A stretch of DNA of 64,000 nucleotides, taken from positions 434,001 to 498,000 of the forward strand of contig CANLQL010000002.1 in NCBI GenBank assembly GCA_947493265.1, given 5' to 3'. Source of the stretch: an uncultured Litoreibacter sp. Its GTDB lineage: Bacteria; Pseudomonadota; Alphaproteobacteria; Rhodobacterales; Rhodobacteraceae. The position numbers were made by a program, and so were the translations under genes. Positions 26,477-35,687 of this stretch are shown here, piece after piece. The notes beneath the pieces were generated by a model. It did no database searches. It saw only the letters and a program-made list of their open reading frames with translations, and was not told where the DNA came from. Each line of letters opens with the position of its first letter. The first letter of the stretch is position 1.

Positions 26477-27781
26477 ATGCCAGTTTTTTTGAACAGCACG
26501 GACACGGAATTTGAGGCGTCTTTCACCGCTTTGCTTGGGGCGAAGCGGGAAGACAGCCCGGATGTGGACGCAGTTGTTGCCGGGATTATCGCAGATGTGC
26601 GGGAGCGGGGTGACGCCGCTGTTATCGACCTGACATCGAAGTTTGACAGGCTGGATCTGACGCCTGAAACGCTGGCGTTTTCCGCCGAAGAAATAGCCGA
26701 AGAGATCGCGAAGGTTCCGGCCGAAGATCGGGCCGCCCTTGAATTGGCAGCAGACCGTATCCGCGTCTATCACGCGCGGCAATTGCCCAGTGATGACAGC
26801 TGGACAGAACCCACTGGGGCGATGCTGGGGTGGCGCTGGACGCCGGTCTCGGCAGCAGGGCTTTATGTGCCGGGCGGGCTTGCAAGCTATCCGTCTTCCG
26901 TCTTGATGAACGCAATTCCGGCGCAAGTTGCGGGGGTTGAGCATCTGGCAATTTGCGCCCCGACACCGGATGGTATTTGCAACCCGTTGGTGCTGTTGGC
27001 GGCGTCTCTGTCGGGGGTCGAAACGATCTACCGGATCGGTGGTGCGCAGGCCGTGGCTGCAATGGCCTATGGGACAGAAACCATCGCGCCGGTCGACAAG
27101 ATCACAGGCCCCGGCAACGCCTTCGTGGCAGCCGCGAAGCGACGCGTTTTCGGTAAGGTTGGCATCGACATGATTGCCGGGCCGTCCGAAATTCTGGTGA
27201 TCGCGGACAAGCATAACGACCCCGATTGGATCGCTGTCGATTTGCTTAGTCAGGCGGAACATGACGAAAGCGCGCAATCAATCCTGATTACCGATGATGC
27301 GGCCTTCGGGGAGGCCGTCTCGCGGGCCGTTGAGGCCCGTCTCGAGCGGCTGGCGCGCCGCGCCATTGCGCGAGCAAGCTGGCGTGATTTTGGTGCGGTT
27401 ATCGTCGTATCTGATTTGGAAGAGGCCGTGCATCTGTCTGATAGGATTGCGCCGGAACATCTTGAAATTGCATGTGAAAATGCTGTCGAGATTTCTGAGA
27501 AAATCCACCATGCAGGCGCGATATTCATTGGCTCCTGGACGCCCGAAGCCATCGGCGATTATGTCGGTGGTCCGAACCATGTGTTGCCCACCGCCCGTTC
27601 GGCGCGGTTTTCGTCCGGGTTGTCTGTGCTGGACTTCATGAAACGGACAACCTTGGCACAAATGACCCCCGAAGCCTTGCGTGAAATCGGCCCGGCGGCG
27701 GAAGTTTTGGCCACATCTGAGGGCTTGGAAGCGCATGGCCTGTCCGTGCGCGCGCGCCTTGATCGGTTGAACGAGCAATGA
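26477..27781 (+). CDS. hisD: Histidinol dehydrogenase
   Basis: Oxidises L-histidinol to histidine in two NAD-dependent steps. 434 residues, the standard length. Shows GLYVPGGLASYPSSVLMN, GPGNAFVAAAKR, the catalytic and zinc region QAEHDESAQ, and GPNHVLPTARSARFSSGL. The ATG at 26477 has AAGGG upstream at proper distance; another ATG at 26471 would add two residues. Its stop overlaps the next gene as ATGA. Confidence 0.97.
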   Translation: MPVFLNSTDTEFEASFTALLGAKREDSPDVDAVVAGIIADVRERGDAAVIDLTSKFDRLDLTPETLAFSAEEIAEEIAKVPAEDRAALELAADRIRVYHARQLPSDDSWTEPTGAMLGWRWTPVSAAGLYVPGGLASYPSSVLMNAIPAQVAGVEHLAICAPTPDGICNPLVLLAASLSGVETIYRIGGAQAVAAMAYGTETIAPVDKITGPGNAFVAAAKRRVFGKVGIDMIAGPSEILVIADKHNDPDWIAVDLLSQAEHDESAQSILITDDAAFGEAVSRAVEARLERLARRAIARASWRDFGAVIVVSDLEEAVHLSDRIAPEHLEIACENAVEISEKIHHAGAIFIGSWTPEAIGDYVGGPNHVLPTARSARFSSGLSVLDFMKRTTLAQMTPEALREIGPAAEVLATSEGLEAHGLSVRARLDRLNEQ

Positions 27782-28248
27782 GCAAAATTGTTCACATATC
27801 GCTTGATGATGCTGGCCTGCCAACACCGACCCCGGAGATTGAGCAGGAACGCAAAGTCGCAATTTTTGACTTGCTTGAAGATAACAGTTTCGCGCTGCCT
27901 GCAGAGGGTGCCCCAGATGGTCCATACCGTTTGGGTCTGTCGATCCGCGACCGCCGTTTGGTGTTCGATGTGGCGACAGAAGACAAACTGAAAGCGGCTG
28001 AATTTCACCTGTCGCTCAGCCCGTTCCGGCAAGTTGTGAAAGACTATTTCCAGATCTGCGAGAGCTATTTTGACGCGGTGAAACGCCTGCCTCCCAGCCA
28101 GATTGAAGCGATTGATATGGCCCGGCGCGGCATTCACAACGAAGGCGCGCGCGTTTTGCAGGAACGGCTGGAGCGAAAAGCTGATATCGATATTGATACC
28201 TCCCGGCGGCTGTTTACGCTTATTTGCGTTCTGCATTTCGGGGGTTGA
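27778..28248 (+). CDS. UPF0262 family protein
   Basis: 156-residue conserved alphaproteobacterial protein of unknown function. Features include EIEQERKVAIFDLLEDN, LSLSPFRQVVKDYFQICESY and IDMARRGIHNEGA, which are strongly conserved in the family. Translationally coupled to hisD through ATGA. No catalytic motif recognised. Confidence 0.85.
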   Translation: MSKIVHISLDDAGLPTPTPEIEQERKVAIFDLLEDNSFALPAEGAPDGPYRLGLSIRDRRLVFDVATEDKLKAAEFHLSLSPFRQVVKDYFQICESYFDAVKRLPPSQIEAIDMARRGIHNEGARVLQERLERKADIDIDTSRRLFTLICVLHFGG

Positions 28249-28251
28249 GGG

Positions 28252-28719
28252 ATGAGCGCAGAGACCCCTCAATCGGTTTTGTTCTGTTGTGACCACAACG
28301 CCGTGCGCTCTCCGATGGCGGAAGGCTTGATGAAGTTTTTCTACGGCACCGAAATTTATGTGCAATCGGCTGGTGTGAAAAACGACCTCGATATCGACGG
28401 GTTTTCCGTGTCGGTCTGTTCCGAATTAGGCGTGGAGCTGTCGCGCCACCGCACCAGATCGTTTGAAGAGATGCAGGAATGGGGCGACGACCTGTCGGGC
28501 TTTGATCTGGTGGTGGCCCTGAGCCCCGCAAGCCAACGCCAAGCGCTGGAGCTGACCCGCTATTATCACCTTGATGTGGAATACTGGCCAATTCTGGACC
28601 CGACAGGGCTTGGGGAAGGGCGGGAGGAGAAGCTGAACTCCTACCGGCAGGCCCGAGATCAGATCAAGGAGCGGATCTTGAAACGATTTGGCCCCGCAAC
28701 CGCGTCCACAGACCTGTGA
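28252..28719 (+). CDS. Low-molecular-weight protein-tyrosine-phosphatase-like protein
   Basis: 155 residues with the phosphate-binding loop C-x5-R-S near the N-terminus (VLFCCDHNAVRSPMAEGL), the hallmark of LMW phosphatases and related arsenate reductases. The late Asp in PILDPTGLGEG is the probable general acid. Starts 3 bases after UPF0262. Could dephosphorylate proteins or small molecules; the arsenate-reductase alternative cannot be excluded. Confidence 0.82.
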   Translation: MSAETPQSVLFCCDHNAVRSPMAEGLMKFFYGTEIYVQSAGVKNDLDIDGFSVSVCSELGVELSRHRTRSFEEMQEWGDDLSGFDLVVALSPASQRQALELTRYYHLDVEYWPILDPTGLGEGREEKLNSYRQARDQIKERILKRFGPATASTDL

Positions 28720-28746
28720 TGCGTCGCAACATCCGACAGTTACCCC

Positions 28747-28775
28747 TTGAAATCCTACAATAACGGGCGCATTTA
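28747..28775 (+). promoter_or_regulatory. Possible sigma-70 promoter for infA
   Basis: TTGAAA at 28747-28752 and CATTTA at 28770-28775 with a 17-base spacer, in the 98-base gap before infA. The -10 element is poor, so this is tentative. Confidence 0.28.
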
Positions 28776-28817
28776 GAGCCACGTCCACATTTGGTGGGCC
28801 TCAACAAAGGAGATACC

Positions 28818-29036
28818 ATGGCCAAGGAAGAACTGCTCGAATTCCCCGGCGTCGTGAAGGAACTCCTGCCAAACGCGACATTTCGGGTCGAGCTGGAAAA
28901 CGGCCATGAGATCATCGCACATACGGCAGGCAAGATGCGCAAGAACCGCATCCGAGTTCTGGCAGGCGACAAAGTACAGGTCGAGATGACCCCCTATGAT
29001 CTGACGAAAGGTCGGATCAACTATCGCTTCAAGTGA
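28818..29036 (+). CDS. infA: Translation initiation factor IF-1
   Basis: 72-residue S1/OB-fold protein that binds the ribosomal A site during initiation. Sequence ([39 protein letters not shown]) is highly typical. A strong AAAGGAGA site precedes the ATG at 28818. Its TGA overlaps the GTG start of maf. Confidence 0.98.
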   Translation: MAKEELLEFPGVVKELLPNATFRVELENGHEIIAHTAGKMRKNRIRVLAGDKVQVEMTPYDLTKGRINYRFK

Positions 29037-29629
29037 GCTTGAAATCAGCGGACCCTTTGACGCTTGTTCTGGGGTCCGGCTCTCCGCGCAGATTGGAACT
29101 ACTGGATCAACTTGGTGTTGTTCCCTCAGACATTCGCGCGCCTGATATTGACGAAACCCCTATGAAAAACGAATTGCCGCGCCCTTATTGCGTGCGCATG
29201 GCGCTTGAAAAGGTGCAAGCGGTTAAGGCAAGTGCGGCGGAAGTTGTACTATGTGCTGACACAACCGTCGCGCTGGGCCGCCGCATCTTGGGCAAGCCAT
29301 CGGACGAAGCAGAGGCGGAGACGTTTTTGCGCGCGATGTCCGGGCGGCGCCACAAGGTGATAACGGCGGTGGCTGTGAAGCGCGCAGGCCAGGTCTGGCA
29401 ACGCGATGTGGTCACGGATGTGAAGATGAAACGACTGTCAGATGCAGATGTAAAGGGCTATCTGGCAACGGGCGATTGGCGGGGCAAAGCAGGTGGCTAT
29501 GCGATCCAAGGCCCTGCCGCTGCGTTGATCCCTTGGATACAAGGTTCATTCTCTGCAGTTGTCGGCTTGCCGCTGGCAGAAACCGCACAAGTGCTGGAGG
29601 CAGCCGGACTGTCCGTGTGGTCTGCGTGA
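29033..29629 (+). CDS. maf: Maf-family nucleotide pyrophosphatase
   Basis: 198-residue house-cleaning enzyme hydrolysing non-canonical or excess nucleoside triphosphates. Motifs: [12 protein letters not shown] at the start, [35 protein letters not shown]. The GTG start at 29033 overlaps the infA stop (GTGA), and the gene ends in the same manner on the RNase gene. Confidence 0.93.
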   Translation: MSLKSADPLTLVLGSGSPRRLELLDQLGVVPSDIRAPDIDETPMKNELPRPYCVRMALEKVQAVKASAAEVVLCADTTVALGRRILGKPSDEAEAETFLRAMSGRRHKVITAVAVKRAGQVWQRDVVTDVKMKRLSDADVKGYLATGDWRGKAGGYAIQGPAAALIPWIQGSFSAVVGLPLAETAQVLEAAGLSVWSA

Positions 29630-30669
29630 AGGGCCGTCAGATCCTGATCGATCAATTCGACGACCGGGAGGTGGCCGCGTTGATGATCGATGGCAAGCTG
29701 GATGATCTGCTGATCGAACCGCTTGAAGATGCCCCCCCTGCACCCGGTGCAATTTTCCGGGCAATTGCTGATCGGCCGATGAAGGGGCAGGGCGGTATGA
29801 TGCTGCGGCTGCCGGATGGCCAGACAGCATTGTTCCGGCAAGCCAAAGGGCTGGCACCCGGCGCACAACTGGTTGTGCAGGTCACCAGCTATGCCGAGGA
29901 AGGCAAGGCGGTTCCTGTCACCGACAAGCTTATTTTCAAGGGCCAGATGGTCATTGTGACACCAGGTGCTAAGGGCATCAATGTGTCGCGCCAGATCAAG
30001 GATGATGATGAGAAAGAGCGTCTCAAAGAAGCTGTGCATCGCGCTGAACTGGATGCGTTTCCATATGGTGTGATCGTGCGATCTGCCGCCGCAGAAGCTG
30101 ACGCCGACGACATAGCCGATGAGGTCGAGAACCTGCTGCAACTGGCCCATGCCGTGGTCACCGATACCGACACCGAGCCGGAGCTTCTGGTTGATGCACC
30201 GGGTCCGGCGGAGCTGGCATGGCGGGATTGGTCCGTGCCGGGCAAGCAGGACATCATAGACGAGGATGGCGCTTTTGAACGCTACGGGGTTCTGGATGCG
30301 TTGGCGCTGTCTGGCGGCGACAAAGTCGCCTTGGGACAAGCATCAATGTTTGTCGAACAGACCCGCGCGCTGGTCGCCGTCGATGTGAATACTGGCGGTG
30401 ATTTTTCTCCGGCATCCGGTCTGAAGGCCAATCTGGCCGTAGCACGGGCTTTGCCGGCAGCGCTCAGGCTGCGGGGGCTTGGGGGGCAGGTTGTTCTTGA
30501 TCTCGCACCCATGGCCAAAAAGGATCGCCGTCAATTCGAACAGGCATTGCGCGCCAGCTTCCGGACTGACCCCGTGGATACAGCCCTTGTCGGCTGGACC
30601 CCGCTGGGCCATTTTGAGTTGCAAAGAAAACGCGAGCGTTTGCCCCTGCCGAAAGGTCTGTTTTCATGA
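29626..30669 (+). CDS. Ribonuclease E/G-family protein, short form
   Basis: 347 residues, compared with about 490 or more for RNase G. The catalytic DNase-I-like part is present, with VDVNTGGDF and VVLDLAPM carrying the two metal-binding aspartates. The C-terminal zinc-link CPxC and small domain are missing. GTG start at 29626 overlaps the maf stop. Directly downstream, overlapping by 4 bases, is yacG. Likely an RNA-processing accessory to the main RNase E; substrate unknown. Confidence 0.85.
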   Translation: MKGRQILIDQFDDREVAALMIDGKLDDLLIEPLEDAPPAPGAIFRAIADRPMKGQGGMMLRLPDGQTALFRQAKGLAPGAQLVVQVTSYAEEGKAVPVTDKLIFKGQMVIVTPGAKGINVSRQIKDDDEKERLKEAVHRAELDAFPYGVIVRSAAAEADADDIADEVENLLQLAHAVVTDTDTEPELLVDAPGPAELAWRDWSVPGKQDIIDEDGAFERYGVLDALALSGGDKVALGQASMFVEQTRALVAVDVNTGGDFSPASGLKANLAVARALPAALRLRGLGGQVVLDLAPMAKKDRRQFEQALRASFRTDPVDTALVGWTPLGHFELQRKRERLPLPKGLFS

Positions 30670-30860
30670 GCTGCCCGATTTGCAACAAAGAGCCGGTCCA
30701 GAAGTATCGTCCGTTTTGCTCGCGCAGATGTGCCGATATTGACTTAGGCAAGTGGATGACAGGCCAATATGCCGTGCCAAGCCAGGATGCAGACGAGGAG
30801 GGAGAGCTTGAACAAGCGCTCTCTGAAGCGACGCACCCGTCAGATAAGCCGCTGCATTAA
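30666..30860 (+). CDS. yacG: Zinc-binding DNA gyrase inhibitor YacG
   Basis: 64-residue protein with four zinc cysteines at positions 3, 6, 18 and 22 (CPIC...FCSRRC) followed by the family WMTGQYAVP. In E. coli YacG binds GyrB and blocks DNA binding. ATGA overlap with the RNase gene suggests coupled translation. Acidic C-terminal tail. Confidence 0.9.
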   Translation: MSCPICNKEPVQKYRPFCSRRCADIDLGKWMTGQYAVPSQDADEEGELEQALSEATHPSDKPLH

Positions 30861-31036
30861 CAGGAAATTTGTGGCGCTTGGCGGGGCATGCACGCTGGGT
30901 TTGCCGATTACTGGTTCGACTTTTCCTCAGACGTGGATTTTTCGACTTTCGCCTCTGGACAGCCCCGCTACCCTGCCGTAAAACCCGCAAAGTCCGCTGG
31001 TGAAAACCCACCACCAAACAAGCTGCGGATTCCGGT

Positions 31037-31111
31037 GCCCGGGTAGCTCAGGGGTAGAGCAGTGGATTGAAAATCCTCGTGTCGGTGGTTCGATTCCGCC
31101 CCTGGGCACCA
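31037..31111 (+). tRNA. tRNA-Phe (anticodon GAA)
   Basis: Acceptor GCCCGGG pairs with CCTGGGC, D-arm AGCTCAG...GAGCA, anticodon loop TTGAAAA (anticodon GAA), T-arm GGTGG TTCGATT CCGCC, discriminator A and encoded CCA (31109-31111). The 176 bases before it and after it show no convincing gene. Confidence 0.95.
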
Positions 31112-31287
31112 TTTCAAACAATTTGATCCGGATCCAATAGGCATTTTGCCAGCGACAACGCTCAATTTAGCGATTGGTGCGTCTGGATCATACGCGTCGG
31201 AAGGGCAAGTATCACAAGGTTTACGCCGATCTACGGATCGAAGAGTTCTAACTTAGCGAAACTTCTGCCCTTCCAACAATTTAAGGT

Positions 31288-32265
31288 TTACCCGCCCGAG
31301 ATCTGCTTGGCTTTTTCCACCAGAACTTCTGCCTGCCGGATGGAAGCGTAGTCGATCAGGCGACCGTCCAGCGACACCGCGCCCTTACCGGCCGCTTCGG
31401 CTTCGGCCATTGCTTCCAGAATGCGCTGGGCCTTGGTGATTTCGGCGTCAGATGGGCTCATCACTTCATTGGCCAAGGCGATCTGGCTGGGGTGGATGGC
31501 CCATTTGCCTTCGCATCCCAGAACTGCAGCGCGGTAGGCCGCGGCGCGATATCCATCAGCGTCCTGGAAATCGCCAAAGGGTCCATCGATTGGCCGCAGA
31601 CCATTCGCACGGGCAGCGACAACCATGCGCGCCAACGCATAATGCCACATGTCGCCCCAATGCGTTTCGCGATTTCCCTTGTCGTCTGGGTCAGTCAGAA
31701 CCGCATATTTTTCGTTCACGCCGCCGATCACTGTGGTGCGCGCGCGGGTGGAGGCCGCATAATCGGCGACGCCGAAATGCAGACTTTCATTGCGCTTCGA
31801 CGCCCCGGCAATTTCGGTGACATTTTGCATGCCCAGAGCGGTCTCGATGATATGTTCGAAACCGATCCGCTTTTTGTACCCTTTTGCGTCCTCGATTTGG
31901 GTCACCATCATGTCCACCGCATAGACATCTGCAGCCGTGCCAACCTTGGGGATCATGATCAGGTCAAGACGCTCACCTGCTTGCTCCACGATGTCGACAA
32001 CGTCGCGATACATGTAGTGCGTGTCCAACCCGTTGATCCGAATCGACATGGATTTCTTACCCCAGTCAACTTCGTTCAGGGCCTTGATAATGTTCTTGCG
32101 GGCCTGTTCTTTTTCATCCGGTGCAACGGCATCTTCGAGGTCGAGGAAAATCACATCGACGTCAGATTCTGCTGCTTTTTCAAACATTTGCGGTTGACTG
32201 CCGGGGACTGCAAGCTCGGATCGGTTCAGACGGCCTGGTGCTTGCTCTACGGGGTGGAATGACAT
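31288..32265 (-). CDS. mcl1: L-malyl-CoA/beta-methylmalyl-CoA lyase
   Basis: CitE-like lyase splitting malyl-CoA to acetyl-CoA and glyoxylate; it also acts on beta-methylmalyl-CoA in the ethylmalonyl-CoA pathway and serine cycle. 325 residues with the RSELAVPGSQPQMFEKAAES opening, DLEDAVAPDEK (metal site), RINGLDTHYMYRD and the late CEGKWAIHPSQIALANE. Neighbouring serine-cycle genes support this role. It is separated from the cluster by the LuxR-type regulator gene on the same strand, with an 80-base gap. Confidence 0.93.
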   Translation of the reverse strand: MSFHPVEQAPGRLNRSELAVPGSQPQMFEKAAESDVDVIFLDLEDAVAPDEKEQARKNIIKALNEVDWGKKSMSIRINGLDTHYMYRDVVDIVEQAGERLDLIMIPKVGTAADVYAVDMMVTQIEDAKGYKKRIGFEHIIETALGMQNVTEIAGASKRNESLHFGVADYAASTRARTTVIGGVNEKYAVLTDPDDKGNRETHWGDMWHYALARMVVAARANGLRPIDGPFGDFQDADGYRAAAYRAAVLGCEGKWAIHPSQIALANEVMSPSDAEITKAQRILEAMAEAEAAGKGAVSLDGRLIDYASIRQAEVLVEKAKQISGG

Positions 32266-32345
32266 CTTGGTGGGCCTTTCGTGCCGGTAATATTATTGCG
32301 GCAGAAGGGTTTCCGAGGACCGATTATGTCAAGCACTCTTTGGGT

Positions 32346-33011
32346 CTATCTTGGTATACCGTTTGCGTCATCGCGTTCCAGCGCCAGCCGGGAGGAGTAG
32401 TAAAACGCGATGGCCTGTGCCCGGTTTTTAACTGACAGTTTTTCAAACAAGTTGGACAGATGAAACTTCACCGTGTTGATCGAAATTTCAAGCTCTTTGG
32501 CAAGCTCCCGATTGGTCAGGCCTTTTGACAACGCTTCAAGGATCGCGCGCTCTTTTCGGGACAACTGGTGGATGGGATCGGACTGCAATTCCCTGACATC
32601 GAGAAATGGGAACACCATTTTGCCTGCCGCCACGTCGATGCAGGTTTCCAGAAGCGCTTCAGCGTGGCTGGATCGTGGGGCGAATGCGGCAGCGCCTGCG
32701 GTCATCGCGAGGCGGGGCAGATCCCCGGTGTCTTCGGCATAGACGACAATGCGGGGTGCCTTTTCCTGTTCACGCAGGACCTCAATCAGCTTCGCACCAC
32801 CCAAAACCGGCAACCCCCAATCAATGATCCCGATTTGCACGGGGACGCGCATGACCGTTCCCAAGAACCCTTCCGCCGTCGCCGATGTCGCCACAAGCGA
32901 GAATCGCGGATCTCGGTCAATGATCTCTGACAGGGCGGATAAAACCAGCGGATTGCCATCGGCAAGCATGACGTCGATGGAGCGTCCAGCTTGATCAATA
33001 CTTTGATTCAT
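32346..33011 (-). CDS. NarL/FixJ-type (LuxR HTH) response regulator, probable serine-cycle regulator
   Basis: 221 residues: an N-terminal receiver-like domain (VMLADGNPLVLSALSEIID; acceptor-site region IGIIDWGLPVLGG) and a C-terminal LuxR HTH (LSRKERAILEALSKGLTNRE, then ISINTVKFHLSNLFEKL). The ATG at 33011 is preferred; ATG 33038 is possible. No kinase is adjacent. It is divergent from the serine-cycle operon across a region with inverted ACCCA/TGGGT repeats, so it likely controls that operon. This differs from the LysR-type QscR of Methylobacterium. Confidence 0.87.
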   Translation of the reverse strand: MNQSIDQAGRSIDVMLADGNPLVLSALSEIIDRDPRFSLVATSATAEGFLGTVMRVPVQIGIIDWGLPVLGGAKLIEVLREQEKAPRIVVYAEDTGDLPRLAMTAGAAAFAPRSSHAEALLETCIDVAAGKMVFPFLDVRELQSDPIHQLSRKERAILEALSKGLTNRELAKELEISINTVKFHLSNLFEKLSVKNRAQAIAFYYSSRLALERDDANGIPR

Positions 33012-33032
33012 AAGCGTTAATCCTGATTTACT

Positions 33033-33105
33033 ACCCATAAGAGTGGGTGCGTATTCGGTATACAATGGTATTTTTAGACCTATGGGTGGGTAATGTACCA
33101 CCCAT
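33033..33105. promoter_or_regulatory. Inverted ACCCA/TGGGT operator array
   Basis: ACCCA at 33033-33037 faces TGGGT at 33044-33048 (6-base spacer). About 34 bases further, ATGGGTGG at 33082-33089 pairs with CCACCCAT at 33098-33105 (8-bp perfect arms, 8-base spacer). Both sit between the LuxR-type regulator and the aminotransferase gene, fitting a shared operator. Confidence 0.5.
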
Positions 33106-33212
33106 TTAGCTACCTAAAAGCAGGAGTAAGGGGCGTTGTTCGGTTTGTCTACCGCATTATGTTCCGGGGTAACGCCAAAGAACGATACTCTATTGCCCAC
33201 CCGGAGGACAGA

Positions 33213-34451
33213 ATGACCATTCACCCACAATTAACGATCCCTGAGACTATTGCTGCTGGTCCTGGACCAGGCAACACCGACGCGCGCGTCCTTGCGCGGT
33301 TTGCGGGGGCAGGTCTTGCAGATCACATGCATCCTGCGGTTCTTCGTGGGATGGTCGAATGTAAAGAGATGCTGCGCGACGTGATGGGCACCAAGAACGT
33401 TCATACTTTCGGCGTCGCTGGCACCGGTTGGTCCGGTCTTGACGTGATGTTCAGCGCCGTGATGCCGGGCGATACGGTCGTGATGTTTGTCAACGGCACG
33501 TTCTCGGGCATTGACGGATTAACCGTTCGCATGAAGGCGGCAACCGCTGAAGAATTGGCCGCAAACCCGATGGACCCGCAACCTGCGAGCGTCACAATCG
33601 TCACTGTCCCGCATGGTCAATCCGTAACTGGCGAGATCGTCGAAAAGGCACTGGCCGAACACAAGCCAAAATGGGCTGCTATGGCGCATTGGGAAACGGG
33701 GTCGGGACGTGTGAACGACATCAAAGGCTTTTCAGATGCCTGTGAAGCGCATGGTGCGATGGGTCTGGTCGATGCCGTATCCTCGCTTGGTGTCGAAGAT
33801 TTCCGCATCGATGACTTCCCCGGTGTACACGGTTGGGCGTCTTGCCCGCAGAAGGGTATTTGCTGCCTGCCGCTGACCTACGCGCCGGTGTCTTTCACTG
33901 ATCACTATATCGACGTTCTGAAATCCACAGGTACGCGCACCTTTGTGCACCATCCGATCATGGAAGCGCGGCATTGGGGGATCATTGACGGGAAGGATGT
34001 GGGGACGGGCACCTATCACCGGACGCATTCTGCCTATGCGGTCGCTGCGTTCCACGAGGCGCTGCGCATCACCTTGCAGCAAACGGTTGCGCAACGTGCC
34101 AAGGATTACACTTTCCATGAAGCGGCGCTGCGGGATGCCGTGACGGCCATGGGCTGTGAAGTGACGTCGAATATGACGTCCCTTATTGTGCTGAACCTGC
34201 CTTATGACATGGCGGGGCGCGAGATGGAGCTGGTACAGCATTGCCGCGCGCAGAATTTCGGCATCTGGCCGACATTGTCTGAGCCTGTGCAAGTGCGCAT
34301 TGGTATTCTCAACCTGCTCAACCAGCAGGCGATCGAAGATATCGTTGTTCGCTTCGGCCAAGCAATGCGCGATCTGGGCGCAGAATTCAGCCAAGACGCC
34401 GTCAACGCCGCACTTGATCGTCACTATGGACGGGCCATCGCTGCGGAATAG
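33213..34451 (+). CDS. sgaA: Serine-glyoxylate aminotransferase
   Basis: Class V PLP aminotransferase converting serine and glyoxylate to hydroxypyruvate and glycine. 412 residues; PLP lysine is probably Lys214 in CPQKGICCLP. Also AGPGPGNTDARVLARFAGAG and VDAVSSLGVEDFRIDDF. GGAGG precedes the ATG at 33213; an in-frame extension to 33093 would cover the operator and is rejected. First gene of a five-gene serine-cycle operon. Related alanine-glyoxylate aminotransferases are the alternative, less fitting the context. Confidence 0.9.
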   Translation: MTIHPQLTIPETIAAGPGPGNTDARVLARFAGAGLADHMHPAVLRGMVECKEMLRDVMGTKNVHTFGVAGTGWSGLDVMFSAVMPGDTVVMFVNGTFSGIDGLTVRMKAATAEELAANPMDPQPASVTIVTVPHGQSVTGEIVEKALAEHKPKWAAMAHWETGSGRVNDIKGFSDACEAHGAMGLVDAVSSLGVEDFRIDDFPGVHGWASCPQKGICCLPLTYAPVSFTDHYIDVLKSTGTRTFVHHPIMEARHWGIIDGKDVGTGTYHRTHSAYAVAAFHEALRITLQQTVAQRAKDYTFHEAALRDAVTAMGCEVTSNMTSLIVLNLPYDMAGREMELVQHCRAQNFGIWPTLSEPVQVRIGILNLLNQQAIEDIVVRFGQAMRDLGAEFSQDAVNAALDRHYGRAIAAE

Positions 34452-34487
34452 GGCGACAAGACGACATCGCCTCTGGGAGGAGCTGAC

Positions 34488-35687
34488 ATGGATATCCATG
34501 AATACCAAGCCAAAGAAGTGCTCGCGAATTTCGGCGTTACGGTTCCGGATGGGGCGTTGGCCTACAGCCCGGAACAGGCCACCTACCGAGCGCGGGAACT
34601 TGGTGGAGACCGCTGGGTTGTGAAAGCGCAAATCCACGCAGGTGGTCGTGGCAAAGCCGGTGGCGTGAAGGTCTGCAGCACGGATGTCGAAATTCAGGAA
34701 GCCACGGAAGGCATGTTTGGCCAGAAGATGGTGACGCATCAAACTGGGCCAGAAGGCAAAGGCATCTACCGCGTCTATGTGGAAGCCGCCGTGCCAATTG
34801 ATCGGGAGATTTACCTGGGCTTCGTGCTGGACCGCACGTCGCAACGGGTAATGATCGTGGCCAGTGCCGAAGGTGGGATGGAGATCGAGGATATCTCTGC
34901 CGAGAAGCCTGACAGCATTGTGCGGGCCACAGTTGAACCGGCTGTGGGGCTTCGGGAGTTTCAGTGCCGTCAGATCGCGTTCAAACTTGGTATTGATGCC
35001 GGGATGACCCAGCAAATGGTGCGCACCTTGCAAGGATGCTACCGGGCCTTCACCGAATTGGACGCGACGATGGTCGAGATCAATCCGTTGGTGATCACCT
35101 CAGATAATCGCGTGATCGCGCTTGATGCGAAGATGACCTTTGATGACAATGCGTTGTTCCGGCACCCGCAGATCAGCGAGTTGCGGGACAAGTCCCAAGA
35201 GGATCCGCGCGAAAGCCGTGCGGCGGACCGAGGGCTCAGCTATGTCGGGCTTGATGGCAATATTGGTTGCATCGTCAACGGGGCCGGACTTGCGATGGCC
35301 ACGATGGACACGATCAAACTGGCCGGCGGCGAGCCTGCGAACTTTCTGGACATCGGCGGTGGGGCCACGCCCGAGCGGGTCGCGAAAGCGTTTCGCCTGG
35401 TGCTGTCGGACAAGAATGTACAAGCGATCCTTGTGAATATTTTCGCCGGTATCAATCGGTGTGATTGGGTTGCCGAAGGCGTTGTTCAAGCCCTGAAAGA
35501 AGTTCAGGTCGATGTCCCTGTCATCGTTCGCCTTGCGGGTACCAATGTCGAAGCGGGCCAGAAAATCCTTGCGCAATCGGGTCTTCCCATCATCCGCGCG
35601 GCCACCTTGAACGAGGCTGCAGAACGCGCCGTGGGGGCTTGGAAAAACGACCTGTCTCAGGGCACGAAAGTGAGGGCTGTATCATGA
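34488..35687 (+). CDS. mtkA: Malate-CoA ligase (malate thiokinase) beta subunit
   Basis: Forms malyl-CoA from malate, CoA and ATP. 399 residues with an N-terminal ATP-grasp domain ([37 protein letters not shown]) and C-terminal CoA-ligase domain ([30 protein letters not shown]). Homologous to succinyl-CoA synthetase beta (SucC); assigned to malate because its neighbours are serine-cycle genes. Stop overlaps mtkB as ATGA. Confidence 0.9.
   Translation: MDIHEYQAKEVLANFGVTVPDGALAYSPEQATYRARELGGDRWVVKAQIHAGGRGKAGGVKVCSTDVEIQEATEGMFGQKMVTHQTGPEGKGIYRVYVEAAVPIDREIYLGFVLDRTSQRVMIVASAEGGMEIEDISAEKPDSIVRATVEPAVGLREFQCRQIAFKLGIDAGMTQQMVRTLQGCYRAFTELDATMVEINPLVITSDNRVIALDAKMTFDDNALFRHPQISELRDKSQEDPRESRAADRGLSYVGLDGNIGCIVNGAGLAMATMDTIKLAGGEPANFLDIGGGATPERVAKAFRLVLSDKNVQAILVNIFAGINRCDWVAEGVVQALKEVQVDVPVIVRLAGTNVEAGQKILAQSGLPIIRAATLNEAAERAVGAWKNDLSQGTKVRAVS

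Noticed and set aside
33093-33212. In-frame 40-residue upstream extension of the serine-glyoxylate aminotransferase
   Set aside because: It covers the inverted-repeat operator, has no good ribosome site, and the GGAGG-preceded ATG at 33213 gives the family N-terminus.
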